From: Chryseobacterium indologenes
GTDB lineage: Bacteria; Bacteroidota; Bacteroidia; Flavobacteriales; Weeksellaceae
DNA length: 64,000 bases
Direction of reading: 5' to 3'
Assembly (NCBI GenBank): GCA_001013295.1
Contig: LAZY01000010.1
Span: 144,480-208,479 of the forward strand
Shown here: positions 33,533 to 43,263 of the stretch, piece after piece
Position numbering within the stretch: position 1 is the first letter of the stretch
Layout: the number at the start of each line of letters is the position of its first letter
Translations under genes and position numbers: made by a program
Notes under the pieces: model-generated
Database searches by the model: none
Seen by the model: only the letters and a program-made list of their open reading frames with translations
Told to the model about the DNA's origin: nothing

Positions 33533-35668
33533 ATGAAGAAGAAAGTGCTTACCGTTTTGTCACTGTCGATTGCTTTTTGGATGAATGCCCAGCAAAAGGA
33601 TTCTCTAAACAGGAAAAATATTGATGAAGTAGTTATAACGGGACAATATACACAGCAGTCGATTAGTAAATCGATATATAAGGTAGAAGTGATTGATGCG
33701 CAGCAGATTAAAAATATGGCTGTAACCAATGTTGCCGAAGTGTTAAATCAAAATCTTAATATCTTAATAGAGCCCAATAAAGGTTCCGGGAATTCCAGCG
33801 CCAACATTATGGGATTGAGTGGGGCATATACGAAGATTCTTATTGATAATATTCCTGTTGTAAGTGATGAAGGTTTAGGTAACCTTGTCGATCTTACGAA
33901 GATCAACGTGAATAATGTTGAGCGTATTGAAGTCGTAAAAGGAGCAATGGGTGTGGAATACGGAAACAATGCTTTAGCAGGGGTCATCAATATTATTACC
34001 AAAAAAAATTATGGTAAAAAAGTAAGCATTCAGGCTTCTTTACAGGAAGAAACAGTGAATAAAGATTATGACTGGTTTAAAAAAGGGAATGGCCGCCATA
34101 TTCAGTCTTTAAATTTAGGATATAGAATCAATGATAATTGGTCTGTTGCTGCAGATATTAATCATAATGATTTTCAGGGGTATAAAGGAGAGCTTCGTGG
34201 GTATAAGTACTTTAACGAAAGCAATGACGGACTGCGTGGCTACGACTGGCAGCCTAAGGACCAGATCACAACCAACGGAGTCATCCGCTACAGTAAAAAC
34301 AACACCAGCTTTTATTATAAATTGAATTTCCTTTCTGAAAAGATCAATTATTATAACCCGTTGGTAGAAGAGCTTTATCTTGGAGGGGGGAACAGAACCT
34401 ACATTTCAAAAGATACCGATTACAATACAAAAAGATGGATACATCAGTTCAACATTCAAACGAAACTGGGGCGAATCAATTATAACGGGGATTTTTCCTA
34501 TCAGACTCAGGAAAGAAAGTCCCAGCAATATACTTATGATATTCCTCAAAGACAGGAATTATCAAGAGAGCCGAGTATGACGTTCTACAAATCGGATGTG
34601 CTTTATTCAAGAGGGATGTTCAGTAATTTTTTAAACAGTGAAAAAATCAACTTTCAGATAGGGTATGAGCTGGACAGGACAAAAGGTTTTGCAGGATCTA
34701 CCACATTTGAAAGCAATAACAACGGAAAAGATGTTGAACGTTCTATCTTCAACTATGCCAATTTCTTATCTGCAGAATGGAATGCTACAAGCTGGCTTTC
34801 TGTACGTCCGGGAGTAAGACTCGCTTTGAGTGATAAATTTGATTCTCAATATAATTACTCCACTACATTAAGGTTCAAAACGACCGAAAAATCTGATATT
34901 CGTTTGGTATTCGGCTCTGCAAACAGATTCCCTACTTACGAGGAGCTATACACTTTTGTTGTGGACAACAACCATGACATTAGAGGAAACGAAAACCTGA
35001 AACCTGAAACCGGGTATTCTGCAGGGATATTCTGGGATTATGCAATGAGCAATTCTAATGACTGGAAATTTAACTTCAGTGCATCAGGAATGTTTTTGGA
35101 TGTAAAAGACAGAATTGAAAGTGTGATTGTCAACAACAGTCCACTACAGATGACTTTTTTAAATGTTGATAATTATAAATCCTTACTATTCGGAGGTGGG
35201 CTAAATGTAAGAAAAGGTGATCTTTCTGTCAATGCAGGCGTTTCGGTGATGGGTATTTCCCAGGTTCTCAATACAGGAAATGTTTTTTCTCCTAACGATT
35301 ATAACTTCTACGCAGAAGCCAATCTGGCTGCAAACTATACATTGCCTTATACCAAAACATTATTTGCTCTTTATTATAAGTATACAGGAACGCAGAAAAA
35401 GTATACGCACAGAGCAAATGCAAAAGACCCAAAAGATCCGGGACAATATGTATTAGGTGAAATTGGAGATTTTAATATGTTGAATTTCACAGTGAGCCAG
35501 CCTTTCTTTAATAATCATTTTGAAATCAGTGCAGGGGTGAAAAATATTTTTGATGTCACCAGCGTCAGAAATACAATACAGGCCGGAAACAGTCACAATG
35601 CTGCTGCAAACCAACAAAATCTATTCTATGGCAGAAGCTATTTTGTCAGATTAAATTATAATTTTTAA
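33533..35668 (+). CDS. TonB-dependent outer-membrane receptor, probable heme receptor
   Basis: 711 residues. Signal peptide to about MNAQ, then a TonB-box-like stretch (IDEVVITGQ), a plug domain (about 45-155, ending ERIEVVKGAMGVEYG and GVINIITKK) and a 22-strand barrel ending in the aromatic strand YFVRLNYNF. HmuR-like receptors have this length. It starts a rightward operon of HmuY-like lipoprotein, substrate-binding protein, permease, ATPase and HemS-like protein, which strongly suggests heme as ligand. Confidence 0.9.
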   Translation: MKKKVLTVLSLSIAFWMNAQQKDSLNRKNIDEVVITGQYTQQSISKSIYKVEVIDAQQIKNMAVTNVAEVLNQNLNILIEPNKGSGNSSANIMGLSGAYTKILIDNIPVVSDEGLGNLVDLTKINVNNVERIEVVKGAMGVEYGNNALAGVINIITKKNYGKKVSIQASLQEETVNKDYDWFKKGNGRHIQSLNLGYRINDNWSVAADINHNDFQGYKGELRGYKYFNESNDGLRGYDWQPKDQITTNGVIRYSKNNTSFYYKLNFLSEKINYYNPLVEELYLGGGNRTYISKDTDYNTKRWIHQFNIQTKLGRINYNGDFSYQTQERKSQQYTYDIPQRQELSREPSMTFYKSDVLYSRGMFSNFLNSEKINFQIGYELDRTKGFAGSTTFESNNNGKDVERSIFNYANFLSAEWNATSWLSVRPGVRLALSDKFDSQYNYSTTLRFKTTEKSDIRLVFGSANRFPTYEELYTFVVDNNHDIRGNENLKPETGYSAGIFWDYAMSNSNDWKFNFSASGMFLDVKDRIESVIVNNSPLQMTFLNVDNYKSLLFGGGLNVRKGDLSVNAGVSVMGISQVLNTGNVFSPNDYNFYAEANLAANYTLPYTKTLFALYYKYTGTQKKYTHRANAKDPKDPGQYVLGEIGDFNMLNFTVSQPFFNNHFEISAGVKNIFDVTSVRNTIQAGNSHNAAANQQNLFYGRSYFVRLNYNF

Positions 35669-35678
35669 CGGATTAAAA

Positions 35679-36761
35679 ATGAAAAAAATACTATTTTCCC
35701 TTGTAATAAGCGCTTCTTTTATTTCTCAGTCATGTATTAATGATAATGAAGACGCTATTATGGTAACTCCTTCTGATGGAGCTGTTGTTAATCCAAATGT
35801 AGGTGGAGCCACGGAACCTAATCAGGTTTGGTTTGATTTGGGAACCAATTCAGAAATTGTTACCAAAAGAACAGACTGGGATTTTGCGTTTTATACTGGA
35901 GAAGAATTTAAAGTAATTCTGAACTCATCTATTATGATCGCAGCAGCGAAAATTCCTAATGCAGCCAGTATAGATTTAGTAAAAGAAGCTGATGTTACAT
36001 CACTAAAAAGCAAAGTACAGGTATCCAATTTTGACCCATCCAATGAAGCTTATATCGATGATGTGAAAGGGAACTTTCCTTTAGGTTACACAGCCATTGA
36101 TGATGTGAAAGCCGTTGCATCCGAGAATGCGGTTTATCTTGTGAATATGGGTAAAAAGATTTTTGAAGGCACTGTTTCTACAGGTTCTGTTGCTATAGGT
36201 GGAGATGAAAGAGGTTGGATGAAGGTTCAGGTTGAGAGATCAGGGACCAACTATAAAATAAAGTATGCTGAACTCAACGCTACTACCCATAAAGAATTGA
36301 TCGTTGGTAAAAATACGGCATACAACTATAATTTTGTCAGCTTAGAGAAAAACAGTGAAGTGAAAATTCAGCCGGAAAAGAAGAAATGGGACATCTGTTT
36401 TACTGTATTTACCAATATCATTGCCGGAGCAGGAAGTTACATCTATGCAGACTTTGTTACCACGAATAATTTAGGTGGTGTAGGAGTTTATGAAGTTAAA
36501 GTAACCTCCGGATCAGGGGTTGAAGCTTATAAGAATTTCAAAACTTCTGATGTAGACCCATCCAAATTCATTACAAATGATCAGAGGGTCATTGGTGGAA
36601 ACTGGAGAAATCCTGTGGGAACAAATGGCCTTGAAGTGTATGGAGATCGTTTCTATGTTATTAAAGATGCCGACGGGTATTACTTTAAATTAAGATTTAC
36701 AAGACTGACAAGTACCGCAGGTGAACGTGGAAGACCACAATTTGAATACAAACCTTTATAA
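35679..36761 (+). CDS. HmuY family lipoprotein
   Basis: 360 residues with lipobox SQSC (Cys19). The HmuY domain is visible in ATEPNQVWFDLGTN, KRTDWDFAFYTGEEF and KKWDICFTVFTN, with Trp-Asp-(F/I) strands. HmuY binds heme and passes it to the TonB receptor; the axial histidines of Porphyromonas HmuY are not evident, so binding residues may differ. Ten bases after the receptor gene, so it is co-transcribed. Confidence 0.88.
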   Translation: MKKILFSLVISASFISQSCINDNEDAIMVTPSDGAVVNPNVGGATEPNQVWFDLGTNSEIVTKRTDWDFAFYTGEEFKVILNSSIMIAAAKIPNAASIDLVKEADVTSLKSKVQVSNFDPSNEAYIDDVKGNFPLGYTAIDDVKAVASENAVYLVNMGKKIFEGTVSTGSVAIGGDERGWMKVQVERSGTNYKIKYAELNATTHKELIVGKNTAYNYNFVSLEKNSEVKIQPEKKKWDICFTVFTNIIAGAGSYIYADFVTTNNLGGVGVYEVKVTSGSGVEAYKNFKTSDVDPSKFITNDQRVIGGNWRNPVGTNGLEVYGDRFYVIKDADGYYFKLRFTRLTSTAGERGRPQFEYKPL

Positions 36762-36782
36762 ATAATCAAATAATAGTATATC

Positions 36783-37661
36783 ATGAAAAAATTCATTCTT
36801 GCAGCCTCTGTTCTGGTAGCAGTATACTCATGCAAAAAAGCGGAAGGAACTTCTAAAGAAACAACAACTGAGGCCGCTTCTGAAGCGCCAAAGACCAATA
36901 ATAAAATCGTAACATTAAACGGGGGGATCACTGAGATCGTAAGTGCTTTGGGCCACGAAAAAGAAATCGTAGGAACAGATGTTACCAGTACATACCCTGC
37001 ATCATTAAAAACGACAGCAAAAGATTTAGGACATGTAAGATCAATGACGATCGAGCCGATTATGGCGGTAAGTCCTACTTTAATTTTAGCTTCAGATAAA
37101 GATATTAATCCTGAATTAATGGGCAAGATCAAGTCTTCAGGGATTAAAACTGAGGTCTTCAAGCAGGAGTATACCGTAGATGGAACTAAAAAGCTTATTG
37201 AACAAGTAGCAAAAGCAATTGGAAATACAGACTACCAGAAGCTGAATGATAAAATTGATGCAGATCTGAAACAGGTACAGCCTATTGCTAAAAAGCCGAA
37301 AGTATTATTCATCTATGCCAGAGGAAACATGTTGATGGTAGCTGGTAAGAATACTCCAATGGCCTCATTGATCAACCTTGCCGGAGGAGAAAATGCAGTC
37401 AATGATTTTGAAGATTTCAAACCATTGACTCCAGAAGCGGTCGTAAAAGCTAATCCTGATGTATTGTTCTTCTTTGAAACAGGATTGCAGGGAGCAGGAG
37501 GAAACGAAGGAGCGCTTAAAATGCCGGGAGTTTCCCAGACCAACGCAGGGAAGAATAAAAAGATCATCGCAATGGATGGAGGTTTAGTGTCAGGTTTCGG
37601 ACCGAGACTGGGTGAGGCAGCAGTAGGATTAAATAAATTATTAGTTGAAAGCACAAAGTAA
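36783..37661 (+). CDS. hmuT: Heme ABC transporter substrate-binding lipoprotein (HmuT-like)
   Basis: 292 residues with lipobox YSC (Cys17). The class III periplasmic binding protein fold is shown by KIVTLNGGITEIVSALG near the start, DLGHVRSMTIEPIMAVSPTLIL and the C-terminal GGENAVNDFEDFKPLTPEAVVKANPDVLFF. It captures heme (or, less likely, a cobalamin or siderophore) for the permease and ATPase encoded next. Gap to the permease start is 13 bases. Confidence 0.88.
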   Translation: MKKFILAASVLVAVYSCKKAEGTSKETTTEAASEAPKTNNKIVTLNGGITEIVSALGHEKEIVGTDVTSTYPASLKTTAKDLGHVRSMTIEPIMAVSPTLILASDKDINPELMGKIKSSGIKTEVFKQEYTVDGTKKLIEQVAKAIGNTDYQKLNDKIDADLKQVQPIAKKPKVLFIYARGNMLMVAGKNTPMASLINLAGGENAVNDFEDFKPLTPEAVVKANPDVLFFFETGLQGAGGNEGALKMPGVSQTNAGKNKKIIAMDGGLVSGFGPRLGEAAVGLNKLLVESTK

Positions 37662-37674
37662 ATTATACTTTTAC

Positions 37675-38685
37675 ATGACAACAAGTACCATACTGCTTGC
37701 AATTATAGCAGTATGGTCTATTAATACAGGAGTTTACGATTTTGGTGGTAAATCTGCATTTGAAGTTTTAGGAAAAGTAATACAGGGAGATCCGGACTTA
37801 TCGTTAAGTGATAAATATGTAGTTTGGGATGTACGGGCAGCCAGAATTATTATGGCGATTTTAATAGGAAGTATGCTGTCGGTTTCAGGAACCAGTCTGC
37901 AGGGACTGTTCAAGAATCCTCTGGCAACGGGAGATCTGATAGGATTAACATCGGGAGCGACATTACTGGCGGCAATTGCGATTGTTTTAGGAGGGCATTT
38001 CAAAGAGTATCTTCCTGAAGCTGTACAGTTTTCGTTGGTGGGAATTGCTGCTTTTCTAGGATCTTTTTTATCAATGATGCTGGTGTATAAAATTTCAACA
38101 AGCGGCGGAAAGACCAATGTGGTCATGATGCTGTTGACAGGTGTTGCCATCACGGCAATCGGGTTTTCCATCACAGGTTTTTTGATTTATATATCGAAAG
38201 ATGAACAGCTTAGGGATTTGACATTCTGGAATTTAGGAAGTTTAGCCGCCGCAACATGGACGAAGAATACTATTCTGGCAGTTGTAATGGGATTGGCTTA
38301 TATTATTTTACTGCCTAAAGGAAAAGCTTTGAATGCCATGATGCTGGGAGAGAAAGATGCTCAGCATCTGGGGATCAATGTAGAAAAACTGAAGAGGCAG
38401 ATCATTATTATCGTTGCCCTGATGGTGGGAAGCTGTGTGGCATTTTCAGGAACTATTGGCTTCGTAGGACTTATTGTACCCTATATTTTAAGGCTTATAT
38501 TCAAATCCAATTATGCCTTTATCCTGCCTTTATCAGCAATATGTGGGAGTATTCTCTTACTGACAGCAGATACTTTCAGCCGAAGTATTGTGGAACCTTC
38601 GGAATTACCGATCGGGATTCTGACCGCTTTAATGGGAGGCCCTATTTTTATCGCTATCTTGGTTAAATTTAAAAAGTCACTGTAA
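37675..38685 (+). CDS. hmuU: FecCD-family iron/heme ABC permease (HmuU-like)
   Basis: 336 residues from the ATG at 37675; an upstream TTG frame overlaps hmuT and is rejected. About ten membrane helices. Family motifs are DVRAARIIMAILIGSMLSVSGTSLQGLFKNPLA in parts, GxG-like TSGATLLAA, and the cytoplasmic coupling stretch with IGFVGLIVPYILRL. Forms the heme import channel with the HmuV ATPase. The stop codon overlaps the next start by one base. Confidence 0.9.
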   Translation: MTTSTILLAIIAVWSINTGVYDFGGKSAFEVLGKVIQGDPDLSLSDKYVVWDVRAARIIMAILIGSMLSVSGTSLQGLFKNPLATGDLIGLTSGATLLAAIAIVLGGHFKEYLPEAVQFSLVGIAAFLGSFLSMMLVYKISTSGGKTNVVMMLLTGVAITAIGFSITGFLIYISKDEQLRDLTFWNLGSLAAATWTKNTILAVVMGLAYIILLPKGKALNAMMLGEKDAQHLGINVEKLKRQIIIIVALMVGSCVAFSGTIGFVGLIVPYILRLIFKSNYAFILPLSAICGSILLLTADTFSRSIVEPSELPIGILTALMGGPIFIAILVKFKKSL

Positions 38686-39458
38686 TGATCAAGGCACATC
38701 AGATTAATTATAAGCATAAAGAATTCCGTATTCTGGATGGGGTAGATGTCTCTTTGGAATATGGTGAGTTTTTGGCTATTGTAGGCCCAAACGGAGCCGG
38801 GAAATCAAGCCTTATGAGCGTTCTGGCAGATGAAGTAAGATCCGGAAAGCAAAATATTCTGTTTAAAGACAAACCGATTAAAGATTGGAATGTAAAAGAA
38901 CTTTCAAAGCACAAAGCAAAATTTTCACAACATAACAGCAATGATATTCCTTTAGAAGTAAAAGATGTCATCATGATGGGAAGGTATCCTTACTTTGATG
39001 CCCAGCCTGGCAGAGAAGATCTTGAAGCGATGAACCATATGATGTACGAAACCGATATTTTTCATCTGAAAGACAGAGATTACAATACATTGTCAGGCGG
39101 GGAGAAACAGCGGGTGCATCTTTCAAGAGTGATGGCACAGCTGCAGAACGGAATTGCCCACAAATTGGTTTTTCTGGACGAGCCTTTGAATAATTTAGAC
39201 ATAAAACATCAGTATAAAGCTCTGGAAATTATCAAAAACTTTACGAAAAAGGCCAATAGCGCGATTGTTGTTTTGCATGATCTGAACCTTGCAGCCCAGT
39301 TTGCAGACAAGATCTTATTAATGAAATCAGGAAAAGTAGCCGCCTTTGGAACGCCGGAGGAAGTTTTTACTGCGGAGACCATCAGCAGTGCCTACAATTT
39401 CCCGTGTACCATCTGCGGTCACCCCATTACCAATAACCCAATGATCATTTTTGGATAA
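38685..39458 (+). CDS. hmuV: Heme ABC transporter ATP-binding protein (HmuV-like)
   Basis: 257 residues. Walker A GPNGAGKSS, Q-loop near KFSQHNSNDIPLEV, signature LSGGEKQRV, Walker B VFLDEPLNNLD and switch His in VVLHDLNLAAQ are all intact. It starts at the stop codon of hmuU (TAATG), indicating coupling. The C-terminus CTICGHPIT has a Cys-x-x-Cys pair. It energises heme import. Confidence 0.92.
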   Translation: MIKAHQINYKHKEFRILDGVDVSLEYGEFLAIVGPNGAGKSSLMSVLADEVRSGKQNILFKDKPIKDWNVKELSKHKAKFSQHNSNDIPLEVKDVIMMGRYPYFDAQPGREDLEAMNHMMYETDIFHLKDRDYNTLSGGEKQRVHLSRVMAQLQNGIAHKLVFLDEPLNNLDIKHQYKALEIIKNFTKKANSAIVVLHDLNLAAQFADKILLMKSGKVAAFGTPEEVFTAETISSAYNFPCTICGHPITNNPMIIFG

Positions 39459-39460
39459 CC

Positions 39461-40062
39461 ATGGAAAAAGAAGAACTAAAAATTCTGGCACAGAATCTTG
39501 CCAATCCCCAGGGAGAAAAAGGCATTGAGATCGGAGAAATGATGAATGCCACTAATATCAGCATGACGTTAGAAAGTATCAGGACCCTTCTGATCGAAGA
39601 TGATGAGCATATCCTGGAAATAGGACACGGAAATGCCGGTCACCTGAAAAATATTTTAAGTTTAGCCCAAAACTTACACTATACAGGAATTGATATTTCA
39701 GAAACCATGCATCAGGAAGCCAAACGACTGAACAAAGAATTCGACAGTCAGGCAGAGTTTATACTATACGAAGGAAAGAAGCTTCCTTTCAGGATGGAAC
39801 TTTTGATAAGATATTCACCGTCAATACCGTGTATTTCTGGGAAAACCCGGTTGAGTTTTTGAATGAGATCTACAGAGTTATGAAAGATGAGGGAACTTTC
39901 GTTCTTACTTTCGGGCAAAGGGCGTCTATGGAAAAATTACCATTTACAGCCTATGATTTTACATTGTACAGCAATGACGAAATGGAGCAGCTGGTTTCTG
40001 AAAGCCATTTTAAAAGAATGAAAACTTCTGAAAAAGAAGAAGAGATAAAAAGTAAAACATGA
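39461..40062 (+). pseudogene. SAM-dependent methyltransferase, frameshifted
   Basis: The first frame (39461 to about 39790) encodes the class I start, with EHILEIGHGNAGHL as the SAM-binding loop and YTGIDISETM as motif II. Around 39785-39790 (CCTTTC) one base seems missing; restoring the frame reads QDGTFDKIFTVNTVYFWENP, the expected continuation, up to the TGA at 40060. Beyond that TGA the frame stays open for 15 more codons to a TAA at 40108, so an added nonsense change is possible. The gene lies within the heme operon. A sequencing error in the CCTTTC run is the alternative. Confidence 0.8.
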
Positions 40063-40114
40063 AACGAAACCAAACAAAGAATATACACAATTTTAACCAT
40101 AAAAAAGTAAAATA

Positions 40115-41143
40115 ATGAGCACATTAGTAAATGATCTAAAGGAAAAATGGGAAGCTCTGAAAGCAGAAAATCCACACATAAGAATAAGAAATGCCGCTGC
40201 ACAGTTGGAGGTGAGCGAAGCAGAACTACTGGTAACAAGCATAGGAGAAGGCGTAACTGTTTTAACCCCTGATTTTCCGGGGATCCTTACCGAAGCTGAA
40301 CAATTGGGAAAAGTAATGGCTCTTACCCGTAACGATGAATGTGTGCATGAGAGAAAAGGAACTTACCTGAATGGAGATTTCAGCAGCCCTCACGCACAGC
40401 TTTTTGTGGGCGAAGATATTGACCTTAGGATCTTCCTGAACCACTGGAAGTTTGCTTTTGCTGTAGTGGAAGGAGATAAAAAAAGCCTTCAGTTCTTTGG
40501 AAAAGACGGTCTGGCCCTTCATAAGATCTACCTGACGAAGAACAGTAATGAAGAAGCTTTTGATGCGATCGTTGAAAAATTCAAGGCTGAAGACCAGAAT
40601 CAGCCATTCACATTTGAGGCCGTAGCTCCTAAGCAGGCTGAAAAAGCAGATGCTGAAATAGATGTGGAAGGATTCAAAAAGGCATGGACAGAATTAAAAG
40701 ATACCCATGATTTCTTCATGATGACAAGAAAATTCGGAGTAAGCAGAACACAGGCATTGAGACTGGCTCCGGAAGGATTCACAAAGAAAATAGACAATGC
40801 TAAAGTGGTAAACATCCTGGAAGATGCTTCAGAAAAAAATACACCGATCATGGTGTTTGTAGGCAACAGAGGAATTATCCAGATTCATACAGGAAACGTA
40901 AAGAAAACACTTTGGCACCAGCAGTGGTTCAATGTGATGGACCCGGACTTCAACCTGCACCTGGATGTTACCAAGATTGCAGAAGCATGGATCGTTAAAA
41001 AACCAACCGAAGACGGAGAAGTTACAGCTATCGAAGTATTCAACAAAGAAGGTGACTTCATCGTTCAGTTCTTTGGAAAAAGAAAGCCGGGAATTCCTGA
41101 GCTTCAGGAGTGGAAGGACCTTGTAGCGGCATTAGAGCAATAA
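40115..41143 (+). CDS. hmuS: Hemin-degrading/heme-trafficking factor (HemS/HmuS family)
   Basis: 342 residues, made of two similar halves (about 10-165 and 185-340), the HemS/ChuS duplication. The opening IRIRNAAAQLEVSEAELL and the second-half FGVSRTQALRLAP match. The heme-ligating His is expected in IIQIHTGNV, near residue 262. It takes incoming heme in the cytosol and either passes it on or releases iron. Last gene of the heme operon, after the broken methyltransferase, followed by a terminator. Confidence 0.88.
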   Translation: MSTLVNDLKEKWEALKAENPHIRIRNAAAQLEVSEAELLVTSIGEGVTVLTPDFPGILTEAEQLGKVMALTRNDECVHERKGTYLNGDFSSPHAQLFVGEDIDLRIFLNHWKFAFAVVEGDKKSLQFFGKDGLALHKIYLTKNSNEEAFDAIVEKFKAEDQNQPFTFEAVAPKQAEKADAEIDVEGFKKAWTELKDTHDFFMMTRKFGVSRTQALRLAPEGFTKKIDNAKVVNILEDASEKNTPIMVFVGNRGIIQIHTGNVKKTLWHQQWFNVMDPDFNLHLDVTKIAEAWIVKKPTEDGEVTAIEVFNKEGDFIVQFFGKRKPGIPELQEWKDLVAALEQ

Positions 41144-41163
41144 TAATTAGATGATTTGAATGG

Positions 41164-41199
41164 GGCCGTTTTGTAGTAAAATTCAAAGCGGCCTTTTTT
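41164..41199 (+). terminator. Terminator of the heme operon
   Basis: Ten-base stem GGCCGTTTTG / CAAAGCGGCC (one G-U pair), 10-base loop and a six-T tail. Confidence 0.78.
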
Positions 41200-41281
41200 A
41201 TGATAAAGCGGAAAAAACGAATCTGCATTATTGTGTTATTCGTGCCAAAATATTTGTGTAATTTGTGATTAAATAAATAAA

Positions 41282-42154
41282 ATGAAAAATATTCTCATAG
41301 CGATACTGCTGGCAGGTTTCTGTACATTAAGTGCGCAGAACTTTAAAGCATATCAGTTTTATGATAAAAAAGGAAAAGAAGTAAAGACAGACAAACTGGT
41401 TAAGGAATTAGCCGAGTACGATGTTATTTTCTTTGGTGAAAACCATAACAGCTCCATCAACCACTGGCTTCAGCTGAAGATTACAGAGGCTTTGTATGAA
41501 AAGAAGAACGGACAGCTTATTTTGGGAGCAGAAATGTTTGAAAGAGATAATCAATCCCAGCTGAATCAATATCTGAATGGTACATTTGATGCTAAAACAC
41601 TTAAAGACTCTGCCCGTTTATGGAACAATTATACAACAGACTATAAACCGTTGGTAGATTTTGCCAAGGCCAAAAAACTGAGCTTTATTGCAACCAATAT
41701 CCCAAGGAAGTATGCTTCACAGACCGCCAAAGAAGGCCTTGAATCTTTAAATAAACTAAGCGATAAAGAAAAATCTTACATTGCCCAGCTTCCTATCAAA
41801 GTAACACTGGATACTCCCGGTTACCCGGAAATGAAAAAAATGATGGGCGACCATGCAGAAGGAACAAAAGTGATGAATTTTATCTCGGCACAGGCTACAA
41901 AAGATGCTACAATGGCAGAATCTATCCTGAAAAACATCCAGGCCGGAAAGACCTTTATCCATTACAACGGGAATTACCACAGTAAAGAATTCGGGGGAAC
42001 ATACTGGTATATCAAACAAAAGAATCCTACCCTGAAAATGGCTGTGATCTCTGTCTTCGAATCAGAAGATCCGGAATTGAAAGTACCTGCTAAGGATTAT
42101 GTCCCAACAGAATTCAATCTGGTTATTCCTGAAGATATGACGAAAACTTTTTAA
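41282..42154 (+). CDS. ChaN family heme-binding protein
   Basis: 290 residues with a signal peptide ending LSAQ. The ChaN core is seen in YDVIFFGENHNSSINHW, LILGAEMFERDNQ and AGKTFIHYNGNYHSK. ChaN proteins of Campylobacter and E. coli bind two hemes as dimers and are iron-regulated. It follows the heme operon after a terminator, so it has its own promoter, although no TTTAGAAT-type operator is seen upstream. Role in heme handling is inferred from family and place. Confidence 0.83.
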   Translation: MKNILIAILLAGFCTLSAQNFKAYQFYDKKGKEVKTDKLVKELAEYDVIFFGENHNSSINHWLQLKITEALYEKKNGQLILGAEMFERDNQSQLNQYLNGTFDAKTLKDSARLWNNYTTDYKPLVDFAKAKKLSFIATNIPRKYASQTAKEGLESLNKLSDKEKSYIAQLPIKVTLDTPGYPEMKKMMGDHAEGTKVMNFISAQATKDATMAESILKNIQAGKTFIHYNGNYHSKEFGGTYWYIKQKNPTLKMAVISVFESEDPELKVPAKDYVPTEFNLVIPEDMTKTF

Positions 42155-42250
42155 CGGTAAAATCTTGTAATGTTGATTTTATAGATTGCAGTGTAAATAG
42201 ATTTTGCAGATGAATGGTATTTTATAATAAATCATATTACAATTGAATAG

Positions 42251-42274
42251 AAACGGGCTTTAGCCCGTTTTTTT
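42251..42274 (+). terminator. Terminator after the ChaN-like gene
   Basis: Nine-base stem AAACGGGCT / AGCCCGTTT, short loop and a T tail. Confidence 0.75.
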
Positions 42275-42376
42275 ATAGATAAAAACTTCCAATGGCTTTA
42301 GCCAAAACATAAAAAACAGTAAAAATCTCTGTCAGAGAATTAAACCCTGTATTAAGGATTTTCACACGACAATATT

Positions 42377-42384
42377 TACCTTTG
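42377..42384 (+). promoter_or_regulatory. -7 box before the deformylase-like gene
   Basis: TACCTTTG fits TAnnTTTG, 17 bases before the ATG. Confidence 0.5.
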
Positions 42385-42401
42385 TACCACATTCAGAAAA
42401 C

Positions 42402-43031
42402 ATGAAAAAAATATCCTTGCTGTTGGTCCTTTTCATAGGATTGATCAATGCTCAAAAACTGACTTCACATGAAATGTCCATCATCAATCAGGGAGATGTA
42501 AATACGGCATTACCCATTTATCAGACTACCGATGCCAATCAGCATAAGACATTATTAAGCCTTTCTACAGAAGCAGACCCGCTTGATCCCAATATCGCTG
42601 TTCTGGTCAAAAGAATGAAAGAATCTCTTCTGTCCACAGATGGGGGAGTGGGAATTGCCGCTCCACAGGTAGGAATCAACAGGAAGATCATCTGGGTACA
42701 GCGTTTTGATAAAGAGGGTGCTCCGTTTGAATATTTCATTAATCCGGTGATCGTTTGGCGTTCCGACCTGCAGAATCTTGGTCCGGAAGGCGATCTATCG
42801 ATTCCTGAGTTCAGAGATCAGTTCTACAGAAGTAAAGTCATTCAGTTAGAATATGTGGATTTGAAAGGGCAGAGATATTCGGAAATCGTAGAAGGATTTA
42901 CGGCGGTTATTTTCCAGCACGAGATCGATCACCTTTTCGGAATTCTGATTTCCGATAAAAAGGAAAAAGAAAAAAATAATTCCTACAACAAGGTGGATGC
43001 CTATCAGAAGAGTGATATGAACAGGAGATAG
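42402..43031 (+). CDS. Secreted peptide deformylase-like protein with altered metal site
   Basis: 209 residues. A signal peptide (MKKISLLLVLFIGLINAQ) is unusual for a deformylase. The core keeps motif 1 GVGIAAPQ (82-89) and motif 3 HEIDH (173-177), but motif 2 reads EGDLS in place of EGCLS: the Cys metal ligand is Asp131. The usual catalytic Glu174 is intact. Cytosolic deformylase removes the N-formyl group of new proteins; an exported copy cannot do that, so the protein probably has a different substrate or is inactive. An Asp ligand could still hold a metal. Single gene. Confidence 0.85.
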   Translation: MKKISLLLVLFIGLINAQKLTSHEMSIINQGDVNTALPIYQTTDANQHKTLLSLSTEADPLDPNIAVLVKRMKESLLSTDGGVGIAAPQVGINRKIIWVQRFDKEGAPFEYFINPVIVWRSDLQNLGPEGDLSIPEFRDQFYRSKVIQLEYVDLKGQRYSEIVEGFTAVIFQHEIDHLFGILISDKKEKEKNNSYNKVDAYQKSDMNRR

Positions 43032-43108
43032 ATTTCAGATTATACTATTACCTGTTTTCGGATGAATGAAATTAAGCTTTAAGTTATTGGAAGTTGGAAG
43101 AATGAGGC

Positions 43109-43214
43109 TGGAAGTTACTGGCAGTTTTATCATTTAAAGAGGTTGCCATCAATTTGGTGACACCACTTTAAAAAGATGGAGAAAAATGATTTATTATAGC
43201 CTAAATAACTTCCA
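43109..43214. repeat. Dispersed inverted repeat in the 43.1 kb spacer
   Basis: Arms TGGAAGTTA (43109-43117) and TAACTTCCA (43206-43214), with flanking GGAAG/CTTCC blocks also mirrored. No coding frame in this gap. Confidence 0.5.
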
Positions 43215-43263
43215 TTTTCAGACTTCCTGCTTCCATCCTGATTAAAATAGAAAGTTCTTTTAT

